This document shows positions 17,435-25,846 of a stretch of 64,000 nt of DNA, in pieces (positions within the stretch are counted from its first letter, which is position 1; each line of letters opens with the position of its first letter). This DNA comes from Alkalihalobacillus sp. LMS39 (lineage in GTDB: Bacteria > Bacillota > Bacilli > Bacillales > Bacillaceae_F). The stretch is from contig NZ_CP093300.1 of the NCBI RefSeq assembly GCF_022812285.1, positions 1,984,001-2,048,000 of the forward strand, written 5' to 3'. The position numbers were made by a program, and so were the translations under genes. Below the pieces are notes generated by a model that was not told the origin of the DNA, did not search any database, and saw only the letters and a list, made by a program, of their open reading frames with translations.

Positions 17435-19111
17435 GTGGAAGCAGTTCATACAGAAAGTAGACATAAAATCAATGAAGTGTTAGGTGTCAATGTGGAAGAT
17501 GCGAAGTTAGCGAAATCCTATTTATTTGTAGCTTTTATTGCGTTGCTTTTGGGTGGTTTTTTTGGCTTGCTTCAAGGATTAAATCGTGCGGGTTTGCTTG
17601 ATTTGCCACTATGGTTTACTTATTATCAAGCATTAACGGCACATGGCATCTTATTAGTCGTTATCTTTTCGGGATTTTTTATGATTGGTTATTTTTATTC
17701 GTGTCTTTCTCACACCCTCGGAGGACTTCTTCCTAAAGTAAGGAAGATGGGGTGGGTCGGTTTTGGCTTAAGTATGTTTGGTACGGTATTAGTCGTAATT
17801 ATGGTGCTCATGAACGAAGCGTCTGTATTGTACACATTTTATCCACCGATGAGGGCGAATCCGATTTTTTATATAGGATTAGTTTTTGTCGTATTAGGAA
17901 TATGGATGTGTTGTTTTGGCGCATTTATTCAAGTTGCGAATTGGAGAAAACGCCATAAAGGTCAGCACCTTCCCATCTTAGCTTTCTTTAGTACTGGCGC
18001 TTTCGTATTGCTATTAGGGGCAACGGTGTTTGTTGCAGTTGAAGTTCTGTTTCTTATTCTTCCGTGGTCCCTTGGTTGGGTGGATACTATTAATGTGATG
18101 CTCGCACGGACATTGTTTTGGGCATTTGGGCATACTGCGGTCAATATTTGGTATTTAACAGCTGTTTCTGCCTGGTATGTCGTTGTTCCGAAAGTGATTG
18201 GTGGGACGCTTTGGAATGACACGTTAACCCGTGTCGTCGTGATCGCTTTAGTCATTATGAACATTACAGGTGGATTCCATCATCAAATTGTTGACCCTGG
18301 TATTTCAGATTCTATTAAATATATGCATGTATTTATGAGTTTAGCGATCGGTTTTCCTTCGTTAATGACGGCTTATGCTTTATTTGTTGTAATGGAGCGA
18401 ACGGGTAGAAGAAAAGGAGGAAAAGGGGTATTTGGTTGGCTTAAAAAATTGCCATGGGGTGACGTTCGCTTCTTAGCGCCATTCATTGCCATGCTTGCCT
18501 TTATTGCAGGAGGAGCGGGTGGCATCGCTCAAACTACATTTCAATTAAATTCGGTTGTTCACAATACAATGTGGGTAGTCGGGCATTTTCACCTTACTCT
18601 TGGTATGTCAGTAGCGATGACATTCTTTGGCATTAGCTATTGGTTAATCCCTTATTTATCAGGTAGAGTCTTAACCCCTACGATGAATAAAGTTGGGATA
18701 TGGCAAACGATTGTCTGGTCAGTTGCTATGATAATAATGTCATTTGCGATGCATGCAGCAGGATTATTCGGCTCTCCGCGAAGAACATCATTTACAACAT
18801 ATGGCGATCATGCCGCAGCACTTGGCTGGGATCCTTATATGATGGCGATTGGAATTGGTGCCGTGCTGCTATTAATTAGTGTTGTTATCCAAGTGTATGC
18901 GGTCATCCATTTGATGTTTTTTGCGCCGATTGGAAAAACAGAATTTCCGATTGCAGAAAAAGAGCCTGGTGACAAATCAGGATATTGGACAGAACGATGG
19001 GGTGTTTGGGTTGTCCTTATGATGATTGTTGTTGCGATGGCGTACGTTGTCCCGATCGTGGATATGATCGTGAATGCACCACCTGGATCGCCACCATTTA
19101 GAACATGGTAA
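17435..19111 (+). CDS. cytochrome c oxidase subunit I, ba3-type
   Basis: A 558-residue protein with about 13 transmembrane helices. Haem and CuB ligands can be seen: TAHG (low-spin haem His), FGHTAVNIWY (CuB His), the HH pair in GGFHHQIVD and VGHFHLTLG (haem ligands). The lack of the usual D-channel pattern and the companion small subunits indicate the B-family. It reduces oxygen to water and pumps protons. GTG start with AGGGGGGAG 4-9 nt upstream. High-affinity B-type oxidases serve at low oxygen or high pH. Confidence 0.95.
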   Translation: MEAVHTESRHKINEVLGVNVEDAKLAKSYLFVAFIALLLGGFFGLLQGLNRAGLLDLPLWFTYYQALTAHGILLVVIFSGFFMIGYFYSCLSHTLGGLLPKVRKMGWVGFGLSMFGTVLVVIMVLMNEASVLYTFYPPMRANPIFYIGLVFVVLGIWMCCFGAFIQVANWRKRHKGQHLPILAFFSTGAFVLLLGATVFVAVEVLFLILPWSLGWVDTINVMLARTLFWAFGHTAVNIWYLTAVSAWYVVVPKVIGGTLWNDTLTRVVVIALVIMNITGGFHHQIVDPGISDSIKYMHVFMSLAIGFPSLMTAYALFVVMERTGRRKGGKGVFGWLKKLPWGDVRFLAPFIAMLAFIAGGAGGIAQTTFQLNSVVHNTMWVVGHFHLTLGMSVAMTFFGISYWLIPYLSGRVLTPTMNKVGIWQTIVWSVAMIIMSFAMHAAGLFGSPRRTSFTTYGDHAAALGWDPYMMAIGIGAVLLLISVVIQVYAVIHLMFFAPIGKTEFPIAEKEPGDKSGYWTERWGVWVVLMMIVVAMAYVVPIVDMIVNAPPGSPPFRTW

Positions 19112-19200
19112 CTGCTAAAAGCAGGGGGCGCTTGTCATCACTAATGTCTTCCCTTGTGGTAGTAGCAACCCTTCAGCTTTAATGATAGGAAGTGACTTAC

Positions 19201-19833
19201 ATGAATAACAGTCGGCGTCACATCATTTCAGTTCTCATTGTTTGCTTCTTTGGAAGTTTGTTGTTTTATGTAGGAACAGACGGGTTTACTGCCTTTACAG
19301 CAGAAACGGCGAGAGTCAATCAATTAATGAAACAACAACCACAATTTCCGGAAGTGACATTTGAAGATAATTCAGGGCGAATGTATCCTTTTTCCGAGTT
19401 TGAAACCAAATATGTATTTATTACATTTATGTATACAACGTGTACGAGTGTATGCTGGCAATTAGAAATGAATATGGCGGAAGTGTACGCTCGAATCCCT
19501 AAACAGTTTATTGGCAATGACATTGTGTTTCTCAGTATTAGTTTCGACCCAGAGACAGATGATCCGGCTACATTAAATCAATACAAAAATTATTTTAAGA
19601 GCGATGGAGAAACGTGGAGAATGGCGAGAATACCAAATCAAGAGGAGTTAGATCGGTTGTTACAAGCGTTTGGGGTTATTGTAATCCCAGATGAATATGG
19701 GAATTTCGCTCATAATTCAGCGTTTTATTTTGTTGATAGAAAAGGTACATTACAACATGTTATGGATTTTACGAAGCCAAAAGAAGCCGCAGCAACCGTT
19801 CGGACAATTCTAGAAAATGAAAAGGGGGGATAG
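19201..19833 (+). CDS. SCO1/SenC-type copper chaperone
   Basis: A 210-residue membrane-anchored thioredoxin-fold protein. The copper-binding CTSVC (CxxxC) lies near residue 82 and the partner His in FAHNSAFYF near 168. It would deliver copper to the CuA site of subunit II. It is downstream of subunit I by 89 nt and overlaps nothing. The ATG at 19201 has GATAGGAAG about 10 nt upstream; a GTG at 19192 is less likely. Confidence 0.9.
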   Translation: MNNSRRHIISVLIVCFFGSLLFYVGTDGFTAFTAETARVNQLMKQQPQFPEVTFEDNSGRMYPFSEFETKYVFITFMYTTCTSVCWQLEMNMAEVYARIPKQFIGNDIVFLSISFDPETDDPATLNQYKNYFKSDGETWRMARIPNQEELDRLLQAFGVIVIPDEYGNFAHNSAFYFVDRKGTLQHVMDFTKPKEAAATVRTILENEKGG

Positions 19834-19837
19834 TGTG

Positions 19838-20395
19838 ATGGACCAATGTAAACTAGGGTTAGCCCTTTTTCTTTTCTTAGCGCTTCCTCCAGTTGCTCGG
19901 TTTATGGAGTCGATAATGGTCATTCATATGCATATGCAAATGCCAATGCTTGTCATCGCGGGTTTGTTAATGGCTCCATTTTTCCAGCGGCAATTCCCTC
20001 ACTTTTTTGAAAAGTGGAACTACAATGGTGTCCCGGGAATTCTTTTGTTTATCTTCATTATTAGCTATTGGTTGTTGCCGCGAACGATGGACGAGGCATT
20101 AATGATACTAAGTGTAGAAGTGTTTAAGTTTATTAGTCTCCCTTTTCTTGCGGGGATCCCATTACGTGATAGTTGGACGAAACTAACGGAATTTGCTAAA
20201 AATACAGTCATCCTGCTTTTTACCGTCCTTTTTATCGGTGTCGGGTTTTTATATGTTTTCGCTCCGTTCCAATTGTGCAATAATTATTTAATGATCGAAC
20301 AATTAACGCTCGGCTGGGGCTTTTTATTAACAGCCTTGGCAATGATGATTTACCTTTGTTACAAAGCGTTCGTTGATCCAACGGAATATGAGTGA
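19838..20395 (+). CDS. membrane protein of the ba3 oxidase operon
   Basis: A 185-residue protein with about five transmembrane helices. The first loop carries HMHMQMPM, a His/Met run suited to copper binding. It starts 4 nt after the SCO gene with AAAGGGGGG before the ATG. Its place after SCO and the His/Met run suggest a role in copper supply or assembly of the oxidase. I do not recognise a named family. A terminator follows. Confidence 0.72.
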   Translation: MDQCKLGLALFLFLALPPVARFMESIMVIHMHMQMPMLVIAGLLMAPFFQRQFPHFFEKWNYNGVPGILLFIFIISYWLLPRTMDEALMILSVEVFKFISLPFLAGIPLRDSWTKLTEFAKNTVILLFTVLFIGVGFLYVFAPFQLCNNYLMIEQLTLGWGFLLTALAMMIYLCYKAFVDPTEYE

Positions 20396-20426
20396 CTGTA
20401 TGAAAAGGTAGGAGGCACAAAGTGAA

Positions 20427-20467
20427 AGCTCGAAAAGATAAATCCAAATCTTTTCGGGCTTTTTTTG
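20427..20467 (+). terminator. terminator of the oxidase operon
   Basis: A 13-bp stem (20427-20439 with 20448-20460, one G-T pair) and a run of seven T, 31 nt after the last oxidase gene. Confidence 0.87.
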
Positions 20468-20490
20468 CATTGACGCCAATAGAAGGACGG

Positions 20491-21687
20491 TCATTCATTG
20501 TTAAAATGATTAATGACTTGTTCGAGATTCATGACCCCTATGTTTCCTTTTTTCCTTTTCCGTAACGCGACAGTTTGTTCGTTCATCTCATGATCACCAA
20601 TAACAAGTGTATAAGGGATCTTCTGCTTTTCTGCTTCTCGAATTTTTAATCCAAGTTTCTCTGCTCTATCGTCAACTTCTACACGATACCCGGCCAATTC
20701 TAATTGTGATTTCACTTCATTTGCGTAATGAATGTGGGCATCAGAAATTGTAATTATACTCGCTTGAACTGGGGCTAACCATAGCGGGAAATCGCCAGCG
20801 AAGTGTTCAATTAATATTGCCATAAACCGCTCGACAGAACCATAAATTGCACGATGAATCATAACGGGACGTTGACGTTCATTTTCTTTGTCGACATAAT
20901 AGCAATCAAATTGTTGTGGCATTTGAAAATCAAGCTGAATTGTACCACATTGCCAGCTTCTTCCGAGAGAATCCAATATGTGAAAGTCGATTTTCGGACC
21001 ATAAAAGGCTCCGTCTCCAGCATTGATTTGAAAAGGAATGCCTTTGTTTTTTAAAACAGATTCCAAAGCAAGTTCTGAAAGATCCCAAATGGCTTTATCG
21101 CCCATATAGGCTTCAGGTCTTGTTGATAGTTCGACTTTATATTCAAAGCCAAAATGAGAGTAGATTTCATCAATCAATTCAAGCACGTTCCCGATTTCTG
21201 ATTCGATTTGGTCCATTGTTACAAATAAATGAGCATCATCTTGAGTGAATGAACGAACTCGAAGTAAGCCATTTAAAGACCCTGAAAGCTCGTGCCTATG
21301 GACTAATCCTAGTTCAGCAAATCGAATTGGAAGCTCACGATAGCTTCTTCGTTTACTGTTAAAAATTAAAATAGCGCCAGGACAGCTCATTGGTTTTATC
21401 GCGTAGTTTTGTTGGTCAACAGTTGAAAAATACATATTGTCTTTGTAATGGTCCCAATGTCCAGACTGCTCCCACAATTGTTGTTTCATCATAATTGGTG
21501 TTTTGATTTCTTTGTACCCGGCTTTTTGATGTTTACTCCTCCAAAAGTTTTCTAATTCATTTCGAATAATCATGCCTTTTGGTAAGAAAAAAGGCATCCC
21601 TGGTGCTTCTTCCATTGAAGTAAATAGTTCTAACTCTTGCCCTAGTTTACGATGATTGATTTTGTCTGCTTCTTCTTGTTTACACAT
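20491..21687 (-). CDS. thrS: threonyl-tRNA synthetase lacking TGS and editing domains
   Basis: A 398-residue protein that starts where the class II catalytic core of ThrRS begins (INHRKLGQELELF). Motif 1 is near PIMMKQQLW, motif 2 includes RSFTQDDAHLF and motif 3 is YGSVERFMAIL. The zinc ligands of ThrRS are kept: Cys in MSCPGA, His in DDAHLF and His in MIHRAIYG. The anticodon-binding domain (about 295-398) is complete. Normal bacterial ThrRS has about 640 residues with TGS and editing domains first; both are absent. GGAGG lies before the ATG. Two T-boxes precede it. Confidence 0.92.
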   Translation of the reverse strand: MCKQEEADKINHRKLGQELELFTSMEEAPGMPFFLPKGMIIRNELENFWRSKHQKAGYKEIKTPIMMKQQLWEQSGHWDHYKDNMYFSTVDQQNYAIKPMSCPGAILIFNSKRRSYRELPIRFAELGLVHRHELSGSLNGLLRVRSFTQDDAHLFVTMDQIESEIGNVLELIDEIYSHFGFEYKVELSTRPEAYMGDKAIWDLSELALESVLKNKGIPFQINAGDGAFYGPKIDFHILDSLGRSWQCGTIQLDFQMPQQFDCYYVDKENERQRPVMIHRAIYGSVERFMAILIEHFAGDFPLWLAPVQASIITISDAHIHYANEVKSQLELAGYRVEVDDRAEKLGLKIREAEKQKIPYTLVIGDHEMNEQTVALRKRKKGNIGVMNLEQVINHFNNE

Positions 21688-21714
21688 GTAAATTCCTCCT
21701 ATTTTTTAATATAA

Positions 21715-21950
21715 AAAAGACCACACTCATCCCAACTAAAGGGACGAATGTGGTCGTGGTTCCACCCTAATTCCATAAAACAAATTCTAGTTTTATGCTC
21801 AAGTAAGATAACGGTTTTCCCGGTTATAGATACTCTATACAAGTATATTTCCCTATAACAGCTCCGAGGTGGTAAATCATTTGCTTTTCTTCAGGGCTCT
21901 CAGCCAATGACCCTGTTCTCTGGAAAGAAAACAACAATTGTTTCATGTCC
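21715..21950 (-). promoter_or_regulatory. T-box leader (threonine), proximal
   Basis: Read on the reverse strand it has the T-box motif GGGTGGAACCACG (near 21755-21770), a terminator hairpin ending in T6 (to about 21715), and an upstream stem I with the AGAGAACAGGGTC start. A codon-like ACC in TTTACCACC sits in the specifier position (about 21875). An uncharged tRNA(Thr) would stop termination and allow thrS expression. Confidence 0.88.
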
Positions 21951-21967
21951 TCATCTACGCCAATCTA

Positions 21968-22215
21968 TTTTTTTGTATAAAAAAACGCACTTATCCCAAC
22001 TAAAAGGGACGAGTGCGGTCGTGGTTCCACCCTGATTCCATAAAAAGACGAACTTTTTATGCTCAAGAAAAGATAACGGATTACCCGATTATAGATACTC
22101 TAAAAAGATATTTCCCTATAATAGCTCAAAGGTGGTAAACCATCCTGTTTTCTTCGGGGCTTGCAGCCAGTGACCCCGTTCTCTGGAAAGAAAAATTGAA
22201 ATGATTCATGTCCTT
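21968..22215 (-). promoter_or_regulatory. T-box leader (threonine), distal
   Basis: A second full T-box upstream of the first: T-box motif GGGTGGAACCACG (about 22019-22033), terminator ending in T7 at about 21975, stem I beginning AGAGAACGGGGTC and specifier ACC in TTTACCACC (about 22135). It is closely similar to the proximal one, which suggests a tandem duplication. Confidence 0.88.
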
Positions 22216-22220
22216 ATCAC

Positions 22221-22685
22221 AGCTTCGTTTGATGTGTGATTAAATATTGTTTTTTATTGTAATCTATAGAAATGTGAAAAGCAAGTAGTTATTTTTGAAA
22301 AATACGAATTGTGGATGTGATTTTATAAAGAGAGTGAAGAATGACGAAGTGTTAATTTATTATATTATTTTAAAGTTATATTAGATAATCGATAACTTAT
22401 TTTATTGAGGCTATTATAAGATGATATATTCAGTTTAATACCACATATTTTCAATGCATATGTCAAAAAGAACGTGAGGAAAATACTATTTTTTCAAGTG
22501 TTATGATTATTATTAATTTGTCATTGAAAGTAATTGAATATTCTGTTATTTTATTAATATCAAAGTTAAGTAAACGATTGCTTTGATTTTGGTGACTTCG
22601 TGGACATTAATTTTTTAAAAAGGGGGGAAGACTCTTATTTTTATGTTCATGAATCAAACTATTAAAAAAATGAGGAGTGATTTAT
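22221..22685. other. AT-rich divergent spacer between thrS leader and mannanase
   Basis: No gene and no long open frame. It should hold the thrS promoter (reverse) and the mannanase promoter (forward). Candidate forward promoter 22524-22552 (TTGAAA, 17 bp, TATTTT). See the cre-like site. Confidence 0.4.
22569..22582 (+). promoter_or_regulatory. cre-like site upstream of mannanase
   Basis: AGTAAACGATTGCT reads on the reverse strand as AGCAATCGTTTACT, keeping the G-N-A-A-N-C-G core of the CcpA catabolite site with both end bases changed. It lies 17 bp after the candidate promoter, where CcpA would block transcription when glucose is present. Weak match. Confidence 0.35.
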
Positions 22686-24158
22686 TTGAATAATGGTTTT
22701 AAAAAGATATTGGCCATAACATTATCATTACTATTCGTTAGCTCTATTTTGTTCGTTTCAGGAACTTCTACAGCTAATGCAAATTCGGGTTTTTATGTAA
22801 GCGGTACCAAACTTTACGATGCTAACGGGAACCCATTTGTAATGAGAGGGATTAACCATGGGCACGCATGGTATAAAGACCAGGCAACTACTGCAATTGA
22901 AGGGATTGCAAATACTGGTGCTAATACGGTTCGGATTGTGTTATCTGATGGTGGACAATGGACAAAAGATGATATCCACACAGTAAGAAACCTTATCTCT
23001 TTAGCGGAAGATAATAATTTGGTTGCTGTTCTTGAAGTTCATGATGCTACCGGTTATGACTCCATTGCTTCACTCAATCGTGCTGTTGATTATTGGATTG
23101 AAATGAGAAGTGCTTTAATAGGGAAGGAAGATACTGTCATAATTAATATTGCGAATGAATGGTTTGGTTCGTGGGAAGGGGCTGCTTGGGCTGACGGATA
23201 TAAACAAGCAATCCCACGATTGCGCAATGCCGGTCTAAACCATACTTTGATGATAGATGCTGCGGGGTGGGGACAATTTCCACAATCGATTCATGATTAT
23301 GGAAGAGAAGTTTTTAATGCTGACCCTGAACGAAATACAATGTTTTCGATTCATATGTATGAATATGCAGGGGGAAATGCATCGCAAGTTCGTACTAATA
23401 TTGACCGAGTTCTTAATCAGGACCTTGCATTAGTCATTGGAGAATTTGGGCACCGTCATACAAATGGTGACGTAGATGAATCAACGATTATGAGCTATTC
23501 TGAACAAAGAGGAGTTGGGTGGTTGGCGTGGTCATGGAAAGGGAATGGACCAGAATGGGAATATTTAGACCTTTCGAACGATTGGGCGGGTAATAACCTT
23601 ACAGCTTGGGGAAATACAATAGTAAATGGTCCATATGGTTTAAGAGAAACTTCGAAATTAAGCACCGTTTTTACAGGTGGAGGATCTGATGGACGAACTT
23701 CTCCGACAACCCTTTTTGATTTTGAAGGTAGTACTCAAGGATGGACAGGAAGTAGCTTGAGCGGAGGTCCTTGGACTGTGACAGAGTGGTCTTCTAAAGG
23801 AAATCATTCTTTAAAAGCAGATATACAAATGTCGTCAAATTCACAACATTACTTACATGTTATTCAAAATACGTCTTTACAGCAGAATAGTAGGATACAA
23901 GCTACTGTTAAACACGCAAATTGGGGAAATGTTGGTAATGGAATGACTGCGCGTCTTTATGTGAAAACAGGTCATGGTTTTACTTGGTACTCTGGAAGCT
24001 TTGTGCCGATTAACAGTTCATCTGGGACAACATTATCTTTAGATTTATCAAATGTCCAAAATCTTTCCCAAGTGAGGGAAATGGGTGTTCAGTTTCAATC
24101 GGCAAGTAATAGCAGTGGACAAACATCGATTTATATTGATAATGTGATAGTGGAATAG
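22686..24158 (+). CDS. secreted beta-1,4-mannanase, GH5 with C-terminal mannan-binding module
   Basis: The TTG at 22686 follows GAGGAGTG by 7 nt. Signal peptide residues 1-32, probably cut after TANA. The GH5 domain (about 33-330) shows INHGHAWY, acid/base Glu in NIANEWFG and nucleophile Glu in VIGEFGH. A linker GGGSDGRTSP leads to a 140-residue beta-sandwich module (DFEGSTQGW) that resembles the mannan-binding CBM59 type. The sequence strongly recalls alkaline mannanases of alkaliphilic Bacillus (strains N16-5 and JAMB-602) from memory. It degrades mannans outside the cell. No sugar transporter is adjacent. Confidence 0.93.
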   Translation: MNNGFKKILAITLSLLFVSSILFVSGTSTANANSGFYVSGTKLYDANGNPFVMRGINHGHAWYKDQATTAIEGIANTGANTVRIVLSDGGQWTKDDIHTVRNLISLAEDNNLVAVLEVHDATGYDSIASLNRAVDYWIEMRSALIGKEDTVIINIANEWFGSWEGAAWADGYKQAIPRLRNAGLNHTLMIDAAGWGQFPQSIHDYGREVFNADPERNTMFSIHMYEYAGGNASQVRTNIDRVLNQDLALVIGEFGHRHTNGDVDESTIMSYSEQRGVGWLAWSWKGNGPEWEYLDLSNDWAGNNLTAWGNTIVNGPYGLRETSKLSTVFTGGGSDGRTSPTTLFDFEGSTQGWTGSSLSGGPWTVTEWSSKGNHSLKADIQMSSNSQHYLHVIQNTSLQQNSRIQATVKHANWGNVGNGMTARLYVKTGHGFTWYSGSFVPINSSSGTTLSLDLSNVQNLSQVREMGVQFQSASNSSGQTSIYIDNVIVE

Positions 24159-24166
24159 GAAGAAAG

Positions 24167-24211
24167 AGCTGTTCCAAAAGGGGAAATCACCCTTTTGGAA
24201 CAGCTTTTTTT
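24167..24211 (+). terminator. terminator after mannanase
   Basis: A 16-bp perfect stem (24167-24182 with 24190-24205), a 7-nt loop and TTTTTT. It overlaps the region just after the convergent Cys-rich gene and may serve both. Confidence 0.9.
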
Positions 24212-24213
24212 AT

Positions 24214-24453
24214 CTACTGTTCTTCAGTCCCTAAGTTTGCAATTGCACCTAGAATTCCTTGCAGAACACCTACTAATTGTTGCACTTGGTCTTCTGTTAA
24301 TTCTTCAGGAGAACTAATTCTTACACATGGTAACTCGACTTGAAGTTCAATCCCTAACAGAACAATATCAATCGGACATGGAATTCCAACACATAAAATT
24401 TCATCACCTGTACAACAGCTGTCAGGACAAGTATTCGTATTGTTATTTCCCAT
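24214..24453 (-). CDS. Cys-rich small protein
   Basis: A 79-residue protein with AAGGAGGG before the ATG. Six cysteines lie in the first half (CPDSCC, LCVGIPC, LPC), then a helical tail (EELTEDQVQQLVGVLQGIL). Such Cys-rich short proteins occur in Bacillus spore coats, and the next genes encode spore-coat-associated YheC/YheD proteins, so a coat role is possible. This rests on neighbourhood only. Confidence 0.68.
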   Translation of the reverse strand: MGNNNTNTCPDSCCTGDEILCVGIPCPIDIVLLGIELQVELPCVRISSPEELTEDQVQQLVGVLQGILGAIANLGTEEQ

Positions 24454-24640
24454 CTGAATCCCTCCTTTCTATCAATCTAATTCTATCCGTATGGCAAGAG
24501 AGATTTATTGCTTGTATGAAAACCTATTAATCCTTTGGTTTTGAAAAAAGAGGCAAATTGATAGGGTGTCTTGTCCATACTTCTTTTCTTTTTTTAACAT
24601 AGAATACAACATGAATAACTAGAGAAGGATTGGTGAGGTA

Positions 24641-25735
24641 GTGGGTGAAGGAATTAGAAGCGATGAAATGCGAGTAACGATAGGCTTACTTGTTTCACGT
24701 TCAAATAAGAAACTGAGGCAGCGAATTCCCGACCTTACTGATTTAGCTGAGTGTAGTAAAGGTGGAGAAGTCGTTGCTTTTTCTTTAAAAGGGATAAGAA
24801 AAACGACGAATGTCATTAACGGATATATGTATTGCTCAAAAGAGAAGAACTGGAACCGATCTACATTTCCAATGCCTGATGTTATCATAAACCAAATTTC
24901 TTTATCTCATAAATGGGAACGATATTTTACAAAAGTAGTCGGTGAGAAGATGATAAATAATTTTACATTTAGTAAATGGGAGCTGTATGAATGGTTTTCT
25001 CAACATAATCGCTATCACAATTACCTACCGTACACCGAACGACTTGATGAACCGAATAAAGTTCTTACATTTTTGCAAGAAAAACAAGAAGCATACTTGA
25101 AGCCGATTTTCGGAAGCTATGGAAAAGGGATTATGAAAATAACAAAACGAGAAGATGTTTATCAAGTGAAGGTTCGCTCGAAAAAGAAAATAACAACATT
25201 TTATTGGAATCAACAAGAGCTTCTCCTCTATATTCAAAAAACATGCAAACCGAAGACGTATATTATTCAACAGGTGATTGATTTATATATTAGAAATCGT
25301 CCAATTGATTTTCGATTGATTACTGTAAAAAAACGAATAGGAGAATGGGAAAATATCGGCTTGCTTGCTAGAAAAGGAAGTGAAGGGGAGGTTGTGAGCA
25401 ATACAGGGTTGGTGAAAGCGGGTAATTCTGGACTTCAAAACCTATTGTCTTTACCGAAATGGAAATCAATTGAACTAAGGAACAAAATGAGTCAACTTGC
25501 AATAGGGATGGCTCAGCACATGGAAAAATATAAAAGTGAAGGTGGGAATCTAGGAAACTTAGGTTTTGATTTTGCTGTCGACAAAAATCAAAACCTATGG
25601 CTGCTTGAAATGAATCATCGCAACCCTCGTCATCAAATGGCTGTTGATGCAGGAATGCATGCAATGTATGTTCAAGCGAATCAATTGGTGATGGATTACG
25701 CGACTTCCCTAGCACAACAATCTAGTTTTGAGTAG
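24641..25735 (+). CDS. YheC/YheD family ATP-grasp protein
   Basis: A 364-residue protein with a C-terminal ATP-grasp fold: YLKPIFGSYGKGIMKI near residue 150, DFRLITVKK near 225 and the metal-binding LWLLEMNHRNPRH near 325. YheC and YheD are endospore coat-associated proteins of Bacillus. The reaction is unknown; ATP-grasp enzymes join carboxylates to amines. GTG start after GGTGAGG. Its paralogue follows 111 nt later. Confidence 0.85.
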   Translation: MGEGIRSDEMRVTIGLLVSRSNKKLRQRIPDLTDLAECSKGGEVVAFSLKGIRKTTNVINGYMYCSKEKNWNRSTFPMPDVIINQISLSHKWERYFTKVVGEKMINNFTFSKWELYEWFSQHNRYHNYLPYTERLDEPNKVLTFLQEKQEAYLKPIFGSYGKGIMKITKREDVYQVKVRSKKKITTFYWNQQELLLYIQKTCKPKTYIIQQVIDLYIRNRPIDFRLITVKKRIGEWENIGLLARKGSEGEVVSNTGLVKAGNSGLQNLLSLPKWKSIELRNKMSQLAIGMAQHMEKYKSEGGNLGNLGFDFAVDKNQNLWLLEMNHRNPRHQMAVDAGMHAMYVQANQLVMDYATSLAQQSSFE

Positions 25736-25846
25736 TTTGTCTACTCTTGCAAAGAAAAAGACGAAACCCCTACTCTTTCAGTCTATTCAGGCTCAGCCAG
25801 TTTTTCATATGGTATTAAGAGGCTGAAAGAAAGAGGAGGGTGAATT

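Noticed and set aside
20491-21687. thrS as a decayed pseudogene
   Set aside because: The frame, catalytic motifs, zinc ligands and regulation are intact; only whole N-terminal domains are missing.
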